From Microbacterium sp. CGR2 (GTDB lineage Bacteria > Actinomycetota > Actinomycetes > Actinomycetales > Microbacteriaceae), in NCBI RefSeq assembly GCF_003626735.1, contig NZ_RBHX01000001.1, positions 1,488,001 to 1,552,000 of the forward strand: a stretch of DNA of 64,000 nt, given 5' to 3'. The notes under the pieces are model-generated. The model did no database searches. It saw nothing but the letters and a program-made list of their open reading frames with translations, and was not told the origin of the DNA. A program made the translations under genes and the position numbers. Positions 1 to 9,104 of this stretch are shown here, piece by piece; the stretch's first letter is position 1; each line of letters starts with the position of its first letter.

Positions 1-1
1 T

Positions 2-2254
2 GTCGTCCTCGGCCTCGCGATCTCCGCGGCCGCGGCATGGCGGCGCTGGGGCATCCTGGTCATCACCGGCCTCACGATCGCCGCCTACTTCGTCTTCGGT
101 GCCGCTCTGGCTCTCCCGCAGACGGCCATCCTCGGCGTGATCCCGAGCCTGGAGACGCTGCAGAAGCTCGCCGTCGGCCCGGTGACCGCGTGGAAGCAGA
201 TGCTCACCACGGTCGCACCGGTCGCCGCGTCGGACGGGCACCTGCTCGTGCCTTACCTGCTGGCCCTGGTCGCCACCGTGTTGACGGCGTCTCTCGCGCT
301 GCGGCTTTCGCACGTGGCATGGGCGCTGTTGCCCGCCGGCGTGTTGTTGATGCTGGTCATCGCGCTCGGAACGCCGGAACCGGCGTTCCCGGTGGTGCAG
401 GGGCTGGTGTTCGCCGTGGTGAGTATCGCCTGGTTGGCGCTGCGTCAGCTGTGGGCTCCGCAGAACGCGGCGGTTTCGGTGGGCGAGGTCGATCCGTCCC
501 GCGCCAGCCACATGCGCACGCGGCGTCTGCTGGCCGGAGTCGCCGTCCTCGCGGTCGCGGGGGCTGCGGGCGTCGCCACCAGCGCGATCGCCGCCCCGGC
601 ACAGCCGCGTCATGTCTTCCGAGACGTGATCATCCCGCCGTTCGACATCCGTGACTATCCGAGCCCTCTGCAGGCGTTCCGTAAGAACGTGCGCGATGCG
701 GTCGACGACACTCTCTTCACGGTGCAGGGGCTGCCCAAGGGCGCGCGGGTGCGCACCGCGGTCATGGATCAGTTCGATGGAATGGTCTACAACGTCACGG
801 ACGGCGGTCCGACGTCGTCCAGCGCGTTCTCGCCGTTGCGTTCCAACATGTCCCCGGAGGCCGAGGGCGTCCCGGTCACGCTCAAGATCGCCATCGAGGA
901 CTACAACGGCGTGTGGATGCCGACGGCCGGTCAGCTGTCGGAGATCCGCTTCCGCGGCGATCGCGAGGAAGAGCTGCGTCGCGGCACCTATGTGAACACC
1001 ATGACCGGCACCGCCGTGGCCACCCCGAAGCTCGCGAAGGGCGATGAGTACACGGTCGACGCCGTGATGCCTGCCGAACTCGACGACAAGCAGCTCGCCG
1101 AGGTGCCCTTCGGCACGGTGGCGATGCCCAAGCCGAGCAACGTCCCCGAAGAGCTCACGACGCTGGCCGCCGAGACGGTCGCGAGTGCCGAGACGCCGAT
1201 CGAGCAGGTGCGCGCCCTGGAGAGCTTCCTCGCCGAGGGCGGATTCTTCAGCCACGGGTTGGAGGGCGAGGTCCTCTCGCGTGCCGGGCATACGGCGGAA
1301 CGCGTCTCGACGCTCGTCGGCGGCGACCAGATGATCGGTGACGACGAGCAGTACTCGGTCACGATGGCGCTCCTGGCCGGCGAACTCGGCATCCCGGCGC
1401 GGGTGGTGATGGGGTACTACCCCGACGAGGAGCAGGAGGGCGAGGCGACCTTCACGGCGACCGGCGACAATGTCCACGCCTGGGTCGAGGTCAACTTCGA
1501 AGGGGTCGGCTGGCTCACCTTCAACCCGACGCCGCCCGAGGACCAGGTTCCGAACGACCAGAACACCAAGCCGCGCGTCGATCCGAAACCGCAGGTGCTG
1601 CAGCCGCCGCCGCCGCCGCAGGAGCCCGTGGACCTGCCGCCGACGTTGCCCGACGACCGCGAGTCCGAGGACGAGAATCTGAACCTCGCCGGCCTCATCG
1701 GCGCGATCCTCCTCATCGGCGGCATCTCGCTGGCCGTCATCGCCATCCTCGCGTCTCCGTTCATCGTCATCGGTGCGTGGAAAGCATCCAAGCGGCGGGC
1801 GCGTCGAGCTGCGGAGCGCACAGCTGACCGCATCAGCGGTGGCTGGGACGAGCTCACCGACCGCGCCGTCGACTACGGTGCGAGACTCCCCGCGGGTGGC
1901 ACGCGCACCGAAGAGGCATCCACGCTGGTGGAGACGCTTGCGGTGCCGCAGGTGGCAGGGCTCGCCGTGCGGGCCGACGCCGACGTCTTCGGACCCAGCG
2001 AACCGACGCCTCAGGATGTCGAGGCGTTCTGGACCGAGGTCGATTCCATCGTGGGTGACCTGGGCAAGGATGCCGGATTCTGGAAGCGCACGAAAGCGCG
2101 ACTGAGTCTGCGATCGCTGCTGGGTGGCTCTGCTCTGTCCTCCGGGCTGCAGGGGCTGAAGGATGCCGCCGCCGCGCGCGTGCGGCGGGAACCTGGCACC
2201 ATCGATAGAAGCAGTACGTCTTCCCCCGTCGCACCCGAGAGCGAGACCTCATGA
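2..2254 (+). CDS. Transglutaminase-fold (TgpA-like) membrane protein, 5' truncated by window
   Basis: The frame is open from base 2, so the gene starts before the window; about 750 residues are visible. Hydrophobic N-terminal segments are followed by an extracytoplasmic region with a transglutaminase-like core, a Pro-rich linker, one more membrane segment (about 1690-1770) and a cytoplasmic tail. The TgpA architecture is usually encoded beside MoxR and DUF58 genes, which may lie upstream. The core keeps the MALLAGELGIPARVVMGY helix-strand and a His in NVHAWVEV, but the usual nucleophile Cys falls on Asp (DDEQYSV, codon 1343-1345) and the last Asp of the triad on Asn (TFNPTPP). It is therefore probably a non-catalytic member. 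It overlaps the next gene by 4 bp. The family call is firm; the role in the T7SS is inferred from the operon. Confidence 0.85.
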   Translation, partial: VVLGLAISAAAAWRRWGILVITGLTIAAYFVFGAALALPQTAILGVIPSLETLQKLAVGPVTAWKQMLTTVAPVAASDGHLLVPYLLALVATVLTASLALRLSHVAWALLPAGVLLMLVIALGTPEPAFPVVQGLVFAVVSIAWLALRQLWAPQNAAVSVGEVDPSRASHMRTRRLLAGVAVLAVAGAAGVATSAIAAPAQPRHVFRDVIIPPFDIRDYPSPLQAFRKNVRDAVDDTLFTVQGLPKGARVRTAVMDQFDGMVYNVTDGGPTSSSAFSPLRSNMSPEAEGVPVTLKIAIEDYNGVWMPTAGQLSEIRFRGDREEELRRGTYVNTMTGTAVATPKLAKGDEYTVDAVMPAELDDKQLAEVPFGTVAMPKPSNVPEELTTLAAETVASAETPIEQVRALESFLAEGGFFSHGLEGEVLSRAGHTAERVSTLVGGDQMIGDDEQYSVTMALLAGELGIPARVVMGYYPDEEQEGEATFTATGDNVHAWVEVNFEGVGWLTFNPTPPEDQVPNDQNTKPRVDPKPQVLQPPPPPQEPVDLPPTLPDDRESEDENLNLAGLIGAILLIGGISLAVIAILASPFIVIGAWKASKRRARRAAERTADRISGGWDELTDRAVDYGARLPAGGTRTEEASTLVETLAVPQVAGLAVRADADVFGPSEPTPQDVEAFWTEVDSIVGDLGKDAGFWKRTKARLSLRSLLGGSALSSGLQGLKDAAAARVRREPGTIDRSSTSSPVAPESETS

Positions 2255-3672
2255 CGCAGCCCGCGTTCGCCCAGATCGCGCCGATCTCCCGCCGCGCCAT
2301 CGGCTACCTCATCGACGCTCTCATCGCGGGCGGGCTGACGATCGTGCTCGGTGGCCTCCTGATCGTCATCGCGACCCTCAGCGGCAGCGCTCAGGGGATG
2401 CTCGCGACGCTCGCGATCGGCGGGCCGCTGGTCTCGCTGCTGCTGTTGGGCTGGTTCGTGGTCTACACCCTGATGCAGGCGGGCAAGGGCTCGATCGGAA
2501 TGCGCGCGCAGGGGCTGCGCCTTGTCTCCGCCCGCGACGACCTGCCGCTGGGCTTCGGGCGGACTCTGCTGCGCAACATCATCTTCGGCCTGTCGGCCTC
2601 GATCGTCGTAGGCTACTTCACCCCTCTGTTCGACGGTTCGGGTCGTTTCCAGGGCTGGCACGACAAGGTCGCCGGCTCGCTGATGCTGGATGCTCGTGCT
2701 GCGGCGTCTCCCGCCGGAACGGCGTCTGCGTCGGCATCGGGTTCGTCATCGGGGCTCGCGCCTGCCGCCGCAGCGGGACAGCAGTTCGCTTCCGGACGCC
2801 CCGGGCCGCCGCTTCGTCCCGGTGCTCCCGCGATTCCCGGCATCCCGCAACCCGCCTCGCCCGCTGCCCCCGCGCAGCCGGCGACGCCCTCTTTTGGTGC
2901 TCCTGCAGCTGCGGCGCAGGCCCCCGCTGCACAGGGCGTCGGCCAGCCGATGCCCGCCGCCCCGGCTGCGCCGGCGTTTCCGACCCCGTCGCTTCCGCCC
3001 ACGCCTCCGCGCCCGACGGTGCCGGCGGAATCGCAGGCCGACTCCGGTTCCCTGATCGCCTTCGTTCCCGGCATCACACAGGATGCTCCGCCTCCGCGTG
3101 TTGCTCCGGTGCCGGCCGAGTCCGACCTCGATGTCACCGTCAGGCAGCCGGCGGGCTTCCCATCCGCGGCACCTTCCTCTGCGCCGAGCGTGCCCGTCGC
3201 GCCCGCCGCTTCCGCTCCGCCTGCGTCTGTCGCGCCGGCCGCCGCTGGGCCTGTCGCGCCGACCGTCGCTGAGTCTGTCGCCCCGGCCGCTTCCGAGCCT
3301 GTCGCGCCCGAGGCGGAGGACCTCGAAGACACCCGGATCAGCATCCCGGGCCATCGACTCGTGTTCACCTGGGACGACGGAACGCGCATCTCGGTCTCCC
3401 GCCGCACGATCTTCGGTCGCAATCCCGCTCCGGAAGAGGGCGCGATGCTCGTCCCGGTCCGCGACGAGACTCTCTCACTCTCCAAGACGCACTTCGAAGC
3501 GGCGGCGGAGCCTGCCGGGGGCTGGGTCCTCGATCGGCATTCGACCAACGGGATGACGATCGTCCGCGAAGGGCAGCGCATCGCGTGCCCTGCGGGTCAG
3601 CGGGTCCCGGTGCGGCTCGGTGATGCGATCGAGATCGGCGACCGCATCGTGACGATCGGGGGATACGCGTGA
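2251..3672 (+). CDS. RDD-family membrane protein with C-terminal FHA domain
   Basis: This 473-aa protein starts at an ATG overlapping the previous stop (ATGA). Residues about 8-150 form an RDD domain with three membrane segments (opening SRRAIGYLIDALIAG). A long Ala/Pro-rich linker follows to about residue 355, then an FHA domain (about 375-470) with the signature residues GRNP, SKTHF and STNG that bind phosphothreonine. In this operon it probably anchors FHA-mediated phospho-recognition at the membrane next to the EssC-type ATPase. A second protein of the same architecture lies at 7551-9047. RDD proteins are of poorly defined function; the secretion role is inferred from linkage to kinase, phosphatase and ATPase genes. 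Confidence 0.9.
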   Translation: MTQPAFAQIAPISRRAIGYLIDALIAGGLTIVLGGLLIVIATLSGSAQGMLATLAIGGPLVSLLLLGWFVVYTLMQAGKGSIGMRAQGLRLVSARDDLPLGFGRTLLRNIIFGLSASIVVGYFTPLFDGSGRFQGWHDKVAGSLMLDARAAASPAGTASASASGSSSGLAPAAAAGQQFASGRPGPPLRPGAPAIPGIPQPASPAAPAQPATPSFGAPAAAAQAPAAQGVGQPMPAAPAAPAFPTPSLPPTPPRPTVPAESQADSGSLIAFVPGITQDAPPPRVAPVPAESDLDVTVRQPAGFPSAAPSSAPSVPVAPAASAPPASVAPAAAGPVAPTVAESVAPAASEPVAPEAEDLEDTRISIPGHRLVFTWDDGTRISVSRRTIFGRNPAPEEGAMLVPVRDETLSLSKTHFEAAAEPAGGWVLDRHSTNGMTIVREGQRIACPAGQRVPVRLGDAIEIGDRIVTIGGYA

Positions 3673-4484
3673 GGCCCGCGCTCCTCGTCTCGACGGGGTC
3701 GGCCACGCATCCGGGGCTCCGTCGCGCTCTCAACGAGGACGCGCATCTCGCGAGCGCGCCGGTGTTCGTGGTCGCCGACGGCATGGGCGGCCACGAGGCA
3801 GGCGAGCGCGCGAGTGCGGCAGTGATCGCGGAGTTCTCCGGCTCGGTCGGACGCGCCTCCCTCGAGCTCGACGATGTGCGGCTCGCTCTCTCGCGGGCAC
3901 GCGCGAGCGTCGAGGAGCTGTCGACCTCGGGCAACGGCCGCGCGGGCACGACGCTGAGCGGCGTCGTCATCGCGTCGGTCGACGGCATGGGGTACTGGTT
4001 GGCGGTGAACATCGGCGATTCGCGCACCTATCGACTCACCGACGGCGAGCTGGAGCAGATCAGCGTCGACCACTCCGTCGTGCAGGAGCTGATCGAGTCG
4101 GGCGAACTCAGCGTGGAAGACGCAGCGACCGATCGCCGACGCAACATCATCACCCGGGCCATCGGCGCCAGCAGCACGGGAGACGCCGACTATTGGCTGT
4201 TCCCGGCGGAGCTCGGCGATCGGATCATGGTGTGCTCCGACGGCCTCACTTCGGAAGTCGCGGATGCCCGCATCCGCGAGGTGCTGCAGAGCTCGCCAGA
4301 CCCGCAGGAAGCGGCCGACATCCTCGTCGCGGAGGCGGTCAGCGCAGGCGGCAGGGACAACATCACCGTCGTCGTGGTGGATGCCGTCTCGGTCGCCTCG
4401 CGACCGGGAACGCTCATGGAGACCGACTCCGACATCGATATGGACACGCGACCGCGTGAAGCCGCAGCAGGAGGGGTTCGCTGA
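3669..4484 (+). CDS. PP2C-family protein serine/threonine phosphatase
   Basis: This 271-aa soluble protein starts at a GTG that overlaps the upstream stop by 4 bp. PP2C metal-binding motifs are present: NEDAHL near residue 20, VADGMGGHEAGE near 37-48, NIGDSRTYRL, CSDGLT and GGRDNITVVVV. It should dephosphorylate phospho-Thr/Ser proteins using Mn/Mg and opposes the kinase encoded two genes downstream. Translational coupling with FHA genes on both sides indicates that it resets the phosphorylation state of this T7SS locus. All expected acidic metal ligands appear present, so an active enzyme is likely. Confidence 0.95.
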   Translation: MRPALLVSTGSATHPGLRRALNEDAHLASAPVFVVADGMGGHEAGERASAAVIAEFSGSVGRASLELDDVRLALSRARASVEELSTSGNGRAGTTLSGVVIASVDGMGYWLAVNIGDSRTYRLTDGELEQISVDHSVVQELIESGELSVEDAATDRRRNIITRAIGASSTGDADYWLFPAELGDRIMVCSDGLTSEVADARIREVLQSSPDPQEAADILVAEAVSAGGRDNITVVVVDAVSVASRPGTLMETDSDIDMDTRPREAAAGGVR

Positions 4485-5923
4485 TGCAGACGATCTACCG
4501 ACCGGGACAGTGGTACCTGATGGTGATCCCCGGAGCCCTCGTCGCACTCCCGCCCGACGTGCCGGGAGACGTGGTGGCGCGACTGTGGGCGCGGATGCCG
4601 GAGCAGAAGACCCTCGCCGCGGTGATCGACGTGCTGACCGCCGGCACCGGCGGGTCGTTCGCCGCGCTGCCGCCGTTCGTCGCTGCCGTGGCCGAAGGCA
4701 CCGACATGCGGATCGCCCTGCGCGGCGGTGTCGCTGCGCGGGTGAGCACCGATACGGAATCCCTCGAGCTGTCGGGTGCGGAGGTGACCACCTGGAGCGA
4801 GCGCTTCGTCGGCGGCGCCACGCGCGTGGAGATCACGGTCGAGGGTGTCGCGGGTGACGCCGCTCTCCCCGTGCACAGCGGCATCGTGCGCGCAGCAGCG
4901 GTGAGCGCCGAGCTCGAGGCCGGAGACGACAGCCCGCTCGCGGGGAACGCCGGACCGGCGCCCGTGATCGAGCGTGCAGAGTCCGGTGCATCCTCCGGAG
5001 CGCTGAACGGCACCCCGGCGCCGCTGCTCGCACTGTTCGGCGCTGGTGCGCTGGCGACGCCATCCGCTGCCGCAGCTGGTTCCGATGACGCTCCTGCAGC
5101 GGAAGCCCACGGGTCTGACGCGGCAGCCGACGAGCAGGCATCCGAGAAGGAGCCCGCCGATGCCTCTGCGGTGCCCGAGCCTCAGGTGGACCCCGCTGCA
5201 GAGTCGGCTGCTGAACCGGAGTCTGCCTCGGAACCGGAGTCTGCCCCTGAGCCTGAGCCTGAGCCGGAGCCGGAGCCCGAGTCCGCACCGGCATCCGAGC
5301 CGCTGGTCGATGGAGTGACGATGGTCCCCACCGACGTCACGATCGCTCCGACGAGCGACGACGACTTCGATCAGCTCTTCGGCGCCACCGTGCACTCTGC
5401 CCCGTCCGCGGCTGCCGCACTGCCGGGAACACCGCCGCCGCTGCCGCCGGCCGTGTTCGCCGAGGGTGACCACGACGGGGCGACGATCTCGGCAGCGGAA
5501 CTCCGGGCGCGCCGACAGCAGGCTCCGGCCGGCAACGATGCGCCGACGGAGGTGCTTCCGGTCAGCCCCGGTCCGACCGGTGTCACCGGCCGGGTGAGGG
5601 TCTCGACCGGCCAGGTCGTCACGCTCGATCGCACCGTCATCATCGGTCGTCGGCCTCGTTCGACCCGAGCCAGTGGGGCCAATCTGCCGCATCTGGTCGC
5701 GGTGGACAGCCCCCAGCAGGACATCTCGCGCAGTCACCTCGAGATCCGTCCGGAGGCTGACACCGTCGTGGTCGTGGATCTTCACACCACCAACGGGTCG
5801 ACGCTGATTCGCCCCGGCTCGGACCCGATGCGCCTGCACCCCGGCGAGCAGACGCTCGTCCTCTCCGGAGACGTGGTGGACCTCGGCGACGGGGTGACGG
5901 TCGCCTTCGAGGACCTGCCGTGA
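4484..5923 (+). CDS. FHA-domain protein of the T7SS operon
   Basis: This 479-aa protein starts at an ATG that shares one base with the previous stop (TGATG). An N-terminal globular domain (about 1-125) of no family I recognise leads into a low-complexity linker rich in Ala, Glu and Pro, including an alternating Glu-Pro run at about 5241-5280. The FHA domain lies at about residues 370-475, with IIGRRP, SRSHLEI and TTNGS. No membrane segment or signal peptide is evident, so it is probably cytoplasmic and reads phosphothreonines made by the kinase encoded next. It overlaps that kinase gene by 4 bp. Confidence 0.88.
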   Translation: MQTIYRPGQWYLMVIPGALVALPPDVPGDVVARLWARMPEQKTLAAVIDVLTAGTGGSFAALPPFVAAVAEGTDMRIALRGGVAARVSTDTESLELSGAEVTTWSERFVGGATRVEITVEGVAGDAALPVHSGIVRAAAVSAELEAGDDSPLAGNAGPAPVIERAESGASSGALNGTPAPLLALFGAGALATPSAAAAGSDDAPAAEAHGSDAAADEQASEKEPADASAVPEPQVDPAAESAAEPESASEPESAPEPEPEPEPEPESAPASEPLVDGVTMVPTDVTIAPTSDDDFDQLFGATVHSAPSAAAALPGTPPPLPPAVFAEGDHDGATISAAELRARRQQAPAGNDAPTEVLPVSPGPTGVTGRVRVSTGQVVTLDRTVIIGRRPRSTRASGANLPHLVAVDSPQQDISRSHLEIRPEADTVVVVDLHTTNGSTLIRPGSDPMRLHPGEQTLVLSGDVVDLGDGVTVAFEDLP

Positions 5924-7551
5924 GCAGACGGCCCTCTCCGCCGCCGGAGCTGCCCGGCTTCACGTATCTCGAGCTGTTGGGTACCGGCGGCTTCGCCGAC
6001 GTCTTCCTGTATGCGCAGGAGATGCCGCGGCGTCGCGTAGCGGTCAAGGTGCTGCTCGCCGACCGCATCTCGGGCGGCGCGGCTCAGGAGTTCACCGACG
6101 AGGCGAACGTCATGGCGATGCTCTCGACGCATCCGGCGATCGTCACGATCTACCAGGCGGGTGTCGCGGGCGACGGGCGGCCGTACCTCGTGATGGAGTA
6201 CTGCCCCCGGCCCAACCTGCAGCTGCGTGCTCGGAGGGAGCCTTTCTCGGTCGCGGAGGCACTGCGGGTCGGCGTGCAGGTCGCGGGAGCCGTCGAGACC
6301 GCGCATCGCGCCGGCGTGCTGCATCGCGACATCAAGCCGGCCAATATCCTCGTCACCGAGTACAACCGGCCGGCGCTGACCGACTTCGGCATCGCCTCGA
6401 CGACCGGCGCCACCGGTGAGGCGTCGGGCATGTCGATCCCGTGGTCGCCGCCGGAGTCGTTCGCCGAGGTGCCCCAGAGCGGTCCGCGCACCGACGTCTG
6501 GGCGCTGGGCGCCACGCTCTACACCCTGCTCGCCGGACGCACGCCCTTCGAACGGGCGGGGGAGCGCAACTCCAGCGCCGACCTGATCGAGCGCATCGAG
6601 CGTGCGGCGCTGCCATCGCTCGGGCGCCCGGACTCACCGGCCAGCCTGCAGCGCGTGCTCGAGCGTGCCATGGCCAAGAACCCTGACGACAGATTCCCCA
6701 GTGCCGTCGCGTTCGCCCGAGCCCTGCAGAAGGTGCAGATCGAGCTCTCGCACTCGGTCACCCCGATCGACATCGTCGACGATCATCCCCCCGCCGAAGA
6801 TCTGGAAGACGACGGGGATGGCCTGACCCGGGTCCGCGAGATCGTCAGCATCGACCCGGATGTCGCCGCGTTCACCCGACCGTCCGCCACGACCCAGCCC
6901 AAGGGCCCCTGGCCGTTGCCGGATGTGCCGCGTTTCGACGCGCCACAGCGAGCGGACGCCGTGGACGGGGCGACCCAGATGCCTGGCCCGGCGGCGAGCA
7001 GATCGCCGGAAGCGGAAGATCGCACCATCCTCCGCCCGCCGATGGTCGTCGCACCGCAGGCACCGGCATCCCTTGCTCCCGCATCACCTGCTCTGCAGAC
7101 GCCGCCCGCGTCGGTCGCCGAACCCGCCGCCCCGGCACCGCGGCGCGACCGCCGGGGGCTGTGGATCACGCTGGCCGCCGTCGTGACGCTCATCGTCGTC
7201 GTCGGCACGATCGTCGGTCTCAACGCGCTGGTCGCAGGCATCGAGACCCCACCGGAAACCGAAGAGACGGCGGAGCCGCAGGACGTGGTGTCGGACTTCG
7301 TCCCGAAGGTCTCGGATCTGGTGGGTGCCCGCGCAGGCGGTCAGGTCTCGTTCACGTGGACGAACGAGGCCGCTCAGGACGGGGATTCCTTCATCTGGAC
7401 CGTCGTCAATGTCTCGGGCGAAGTGGATCCGCAGCGCACCGAGGAGCCGAAAGCTCAGTTCGCTGCCGGATCGGGCACTGTCTGCATCGATGTGATGCTC
7501 CGCCGAGAGGATGGGCGGGTCTCGGAGCCGGCCCGCGGGTGCGTCGACTGA
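5920..7551 (+). CDS. Transmembrane serine/threonine protein kinase (PknB type)
   Basis: This 543-aa protein starts with GTG. The kinase domain (about 10-275) has a Gly-rich loop (GTGGFADVF), the ATP-anchoring Lys (VAVKVLL, about K42), the catalytic loop HRDIKPANIL, the metal-binding DFG and a PPES segment in place of APE. A Pro/Ala-rich juxtamembrane linker leads to one membrane helix (about 412-437) and a small extracellular domain of about 85 residues with a fibronectin III-like look and two cysteines near the C terminus. PASTA repeats are absent, so it is not a muropeptide-sensing PknB. Likely substrates are the FHA partners and the EssC-type ATPase of this operon. Confidence 0.95.
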   Translation: MSRRPSPPPELPGFTYLELLGTGGFADVFLYAQEMPRRRVAVKVLLADRISGGAAQEFTDEANVMAMLSTHPAIVTIYQAGVAGDGRPYLVMEYCPRPNLQLRARREPFSVAEALRVGVQVAGAVETAHRAGVLHRDIKPANILVTEYNRPALTDFGIASTTGATGEASGMSIPWSPPESFAEVPQSGPRTDVWALGATLYTLLAGRTPFERAGERNSSADLIERIERAALPSLGRPDSPASLQRVLERAMAKNPDDRFPSAVAFARALQKVQIELSHSVTPIDIVDDHPPAEDLEDDGDGLTRVREIVSIDPDVAAFTRPSATTQPKGPWPLPDVPRFDAPQRADAVDGATQMPGPAASRSPEAEDRTILRPPMVVAPQAPASLAPASPALQTPPASVAEPAAPAPRRDRRGLWITLAAVVTLIVVVGTIVGLNALVAGIETPPETEETAEPQDVVSDFVPKVSDLVGARAGGQVSFTWTNEAAQDGDSFIWTVVNVSGEVDPQRTEEPKAQFAAGSGTVCIDVMLRREDGRVSEPARGCVD

Positions 7552-9047
7552 TGGTGTGGGAGATCGACGAGCAGACCCAGGAGATCGAGGGGCTCGACGC
7601 AACGGGCCGCCCGGATCCGGCCTACGCGGCCGCCTTGGGGCTGCTGCGTGCTCCATTCGGTCGCCGCGCGCTCGCCGCGATCTCGGACGCAGCGATCTGG
7701 GTCGTACTGCAGTTGCCCCTCTGGTTCGGAGCCATCCCGCTGCTGTTGAAACTGGCGACCGGATCGATCTCGACGTACGGGTTCGTCAACCATCCCGACT
7801 TCGTGCTCGCCATCGTCATGGCCAGCATCACGACGCTGTTCACCCTGATCTTCCTCCTCGTGCAGCTGGTCCTCCACGGACGAAAGGGCTTGACGATCGG
7901 AAAAGGCTTCACCGGCCTGCGCAGCGTCAACGTGCGCACGTTGGAGCGCCCAGGAGTCGGGGCCGTGCTGCTGAGGTTCCTCGTCGTGATGGTCTCCGGC
8001 GTCGTACCCGTGCTCGGACCTGCACTCATCCTCAGCTCACCGACCTTCGACCCGGAAGGCCGCGGGCGCGGGCTCCACGACAAGGCCTCGAAGGTCTGGC
8101 TGGTCGACATCCGCAACGGGCTGAACCCCTATGACGAGAAACGGATGCGCGTCGCCCGCAAGGTCGTCAAGACGGCACCCACGCCCGAGCGCTCCGCACT
8201 GCCCTCTCTCGCCACTCCCATGGACCCGACGGAGCAGCCGCAGTACCGCCCGGGCAACCGCGTCAGCGCCGGTGTCCTCGGTGTGGCCCGGCCGTATGAG
8301 CCGCACGAGCGCCCGACCGTCGGTCTCCCGCAGGGTGTCCCGTCGGTCGGCGTCGTTCAGAACGAAGCGGGAAAGCCCGTGCTCGGCGGATACCGGGTTG
8401 CCGACGGCGATCGCGTCGGCGAATCCCGGACTTCCGGTTCGGATGCTTCGGCATCGCTGCGTTCGCCCGCCGCACCCCTGCCGGCTCCCACGCCCGCCGC
8501 ACCGGCTCCCACGCCCGCCGCACCGGCTCCCGCGCCCGCCGCACCGGCTCCCGCGCCGACTCCGCAGCCTGTGCCCGTCGCGCAGCCGTCACCCGAGCCC
8601 CAGGCGCCACCCACGCCGCCGCAGGCTCCCGCGCTCCAGCCCGCTTCCGCGCCTCAGCCCGAGTCCGCACCTCAGCCCGAGCTCCTGCGACCACCGGCGC
8701 CGACGCCGACGACGCGGGCCACGCTGCGGTTCGGTCTGCGCTTCGACACGGGCGAGAGCATCCTGGTCTCCGAGATCGTCGTGCTGGGGCGCAACCCCGA
8801 CGCGACGGGGCATCCCGGTGCGCGAGCGATCGCCCTGACCGACGACAGCCGTTCGCTGTCCAAGACCCATATGGTGGTGCGCCCGGTCGATGGTGGGATC
8901 GAGATCGTCGACTGCCACTCCACGAACGGGTCGGGGCTCGTCCGCGACGGTGCGGAATATGCTGTCGCTCCGGGCGCGCCGACACTCGCGACCGAGGGCG
9001 ACATGATCCGGCTCGGCGACCGTGTCGCGGCCGTGGTCCGGCTGTGA
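7551..9047 (+). CDS. Second RDD-FHA membrane protein
   Basis: The start is the ATG at 7551, sharing one base with the kinase stop; longer readings into the kinase gene are unsupported. The 498-aa product has an RDD domain (about 30-185, four hydrophobic segments, ending GLHDKASKVWLVD), then a linker with an Ala-Pro-Thr repeat (about 8476-8570), then a C-terminal FHA domain with VLGRNPD, SKTHM and STNGSG. It is a paralogue of the 2251-3672 protein. Together they may supply membrane scaffolding that EccB/EccD supply in mycobacterial ESX systems; that replacement is my inference. Confidence 0.9.
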   Translation: MVWEIDEQTQEIEGLDATGRPDPAYAAALGLLRAPFGRRALAAISDAAIWVVLQLPLWFGAIPLLLKLATGSISTYGFVNHPDFVLAIVMASITTLFTLIFLLVQLVLHGRKGLTIGKGFTGLRSVNVRTLERPGVGAVLLRFLVVMVSGVVPVLGPALILSSPTFDPEGRGRGLHDKASKVWLVDIRNGLNPYDEKRMRVARKVVKTAPTPERSALPSLATPMDPTEQPQYRPGNRVSAGVLGVARPYEPHERPTVGLPQGVPSVGVVQNEAGKPVLGGYRVADGDRVGESRTSGSDASASLRSPAAPLPAPTPAAPAPTPAAPAPAPAAPAPAPTPQPVPVAQPSPEPQAPPTPPQAPALQPASAPQPESAPQPELLRPPAPTPTTRATLRFGLRFDTGESILVSEIVVLGRNPDATGHPGARAIALTDDSRSLSKTHMVVRPVDGGIEIVDCHSTNGSGLVRDGAEYAVAPGAPTLATEGDMIRLGDRVAAVVRL

Positions 9048-9104
9048 CCGAGGTGAACGAGCGATGATGGTCGCTGGCACGCGCCGCGAAACTGGGGGAG
9101 AAGC

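Noticed and set aside
4190..5839. A 549-codon minus-strand frame opposite the PP2C and FHA genes
   Set aside because: Arg/Gly/Asp-rich with no homology signal; shadow of the well-supported sense genes.
8476..8570. Short repeats in the second RDD-FHA gene as a CRISPR-like array
   Set aside because: The units are in-frame Ala-Pro-Thr codons within a linker and lack spacers of constant length.
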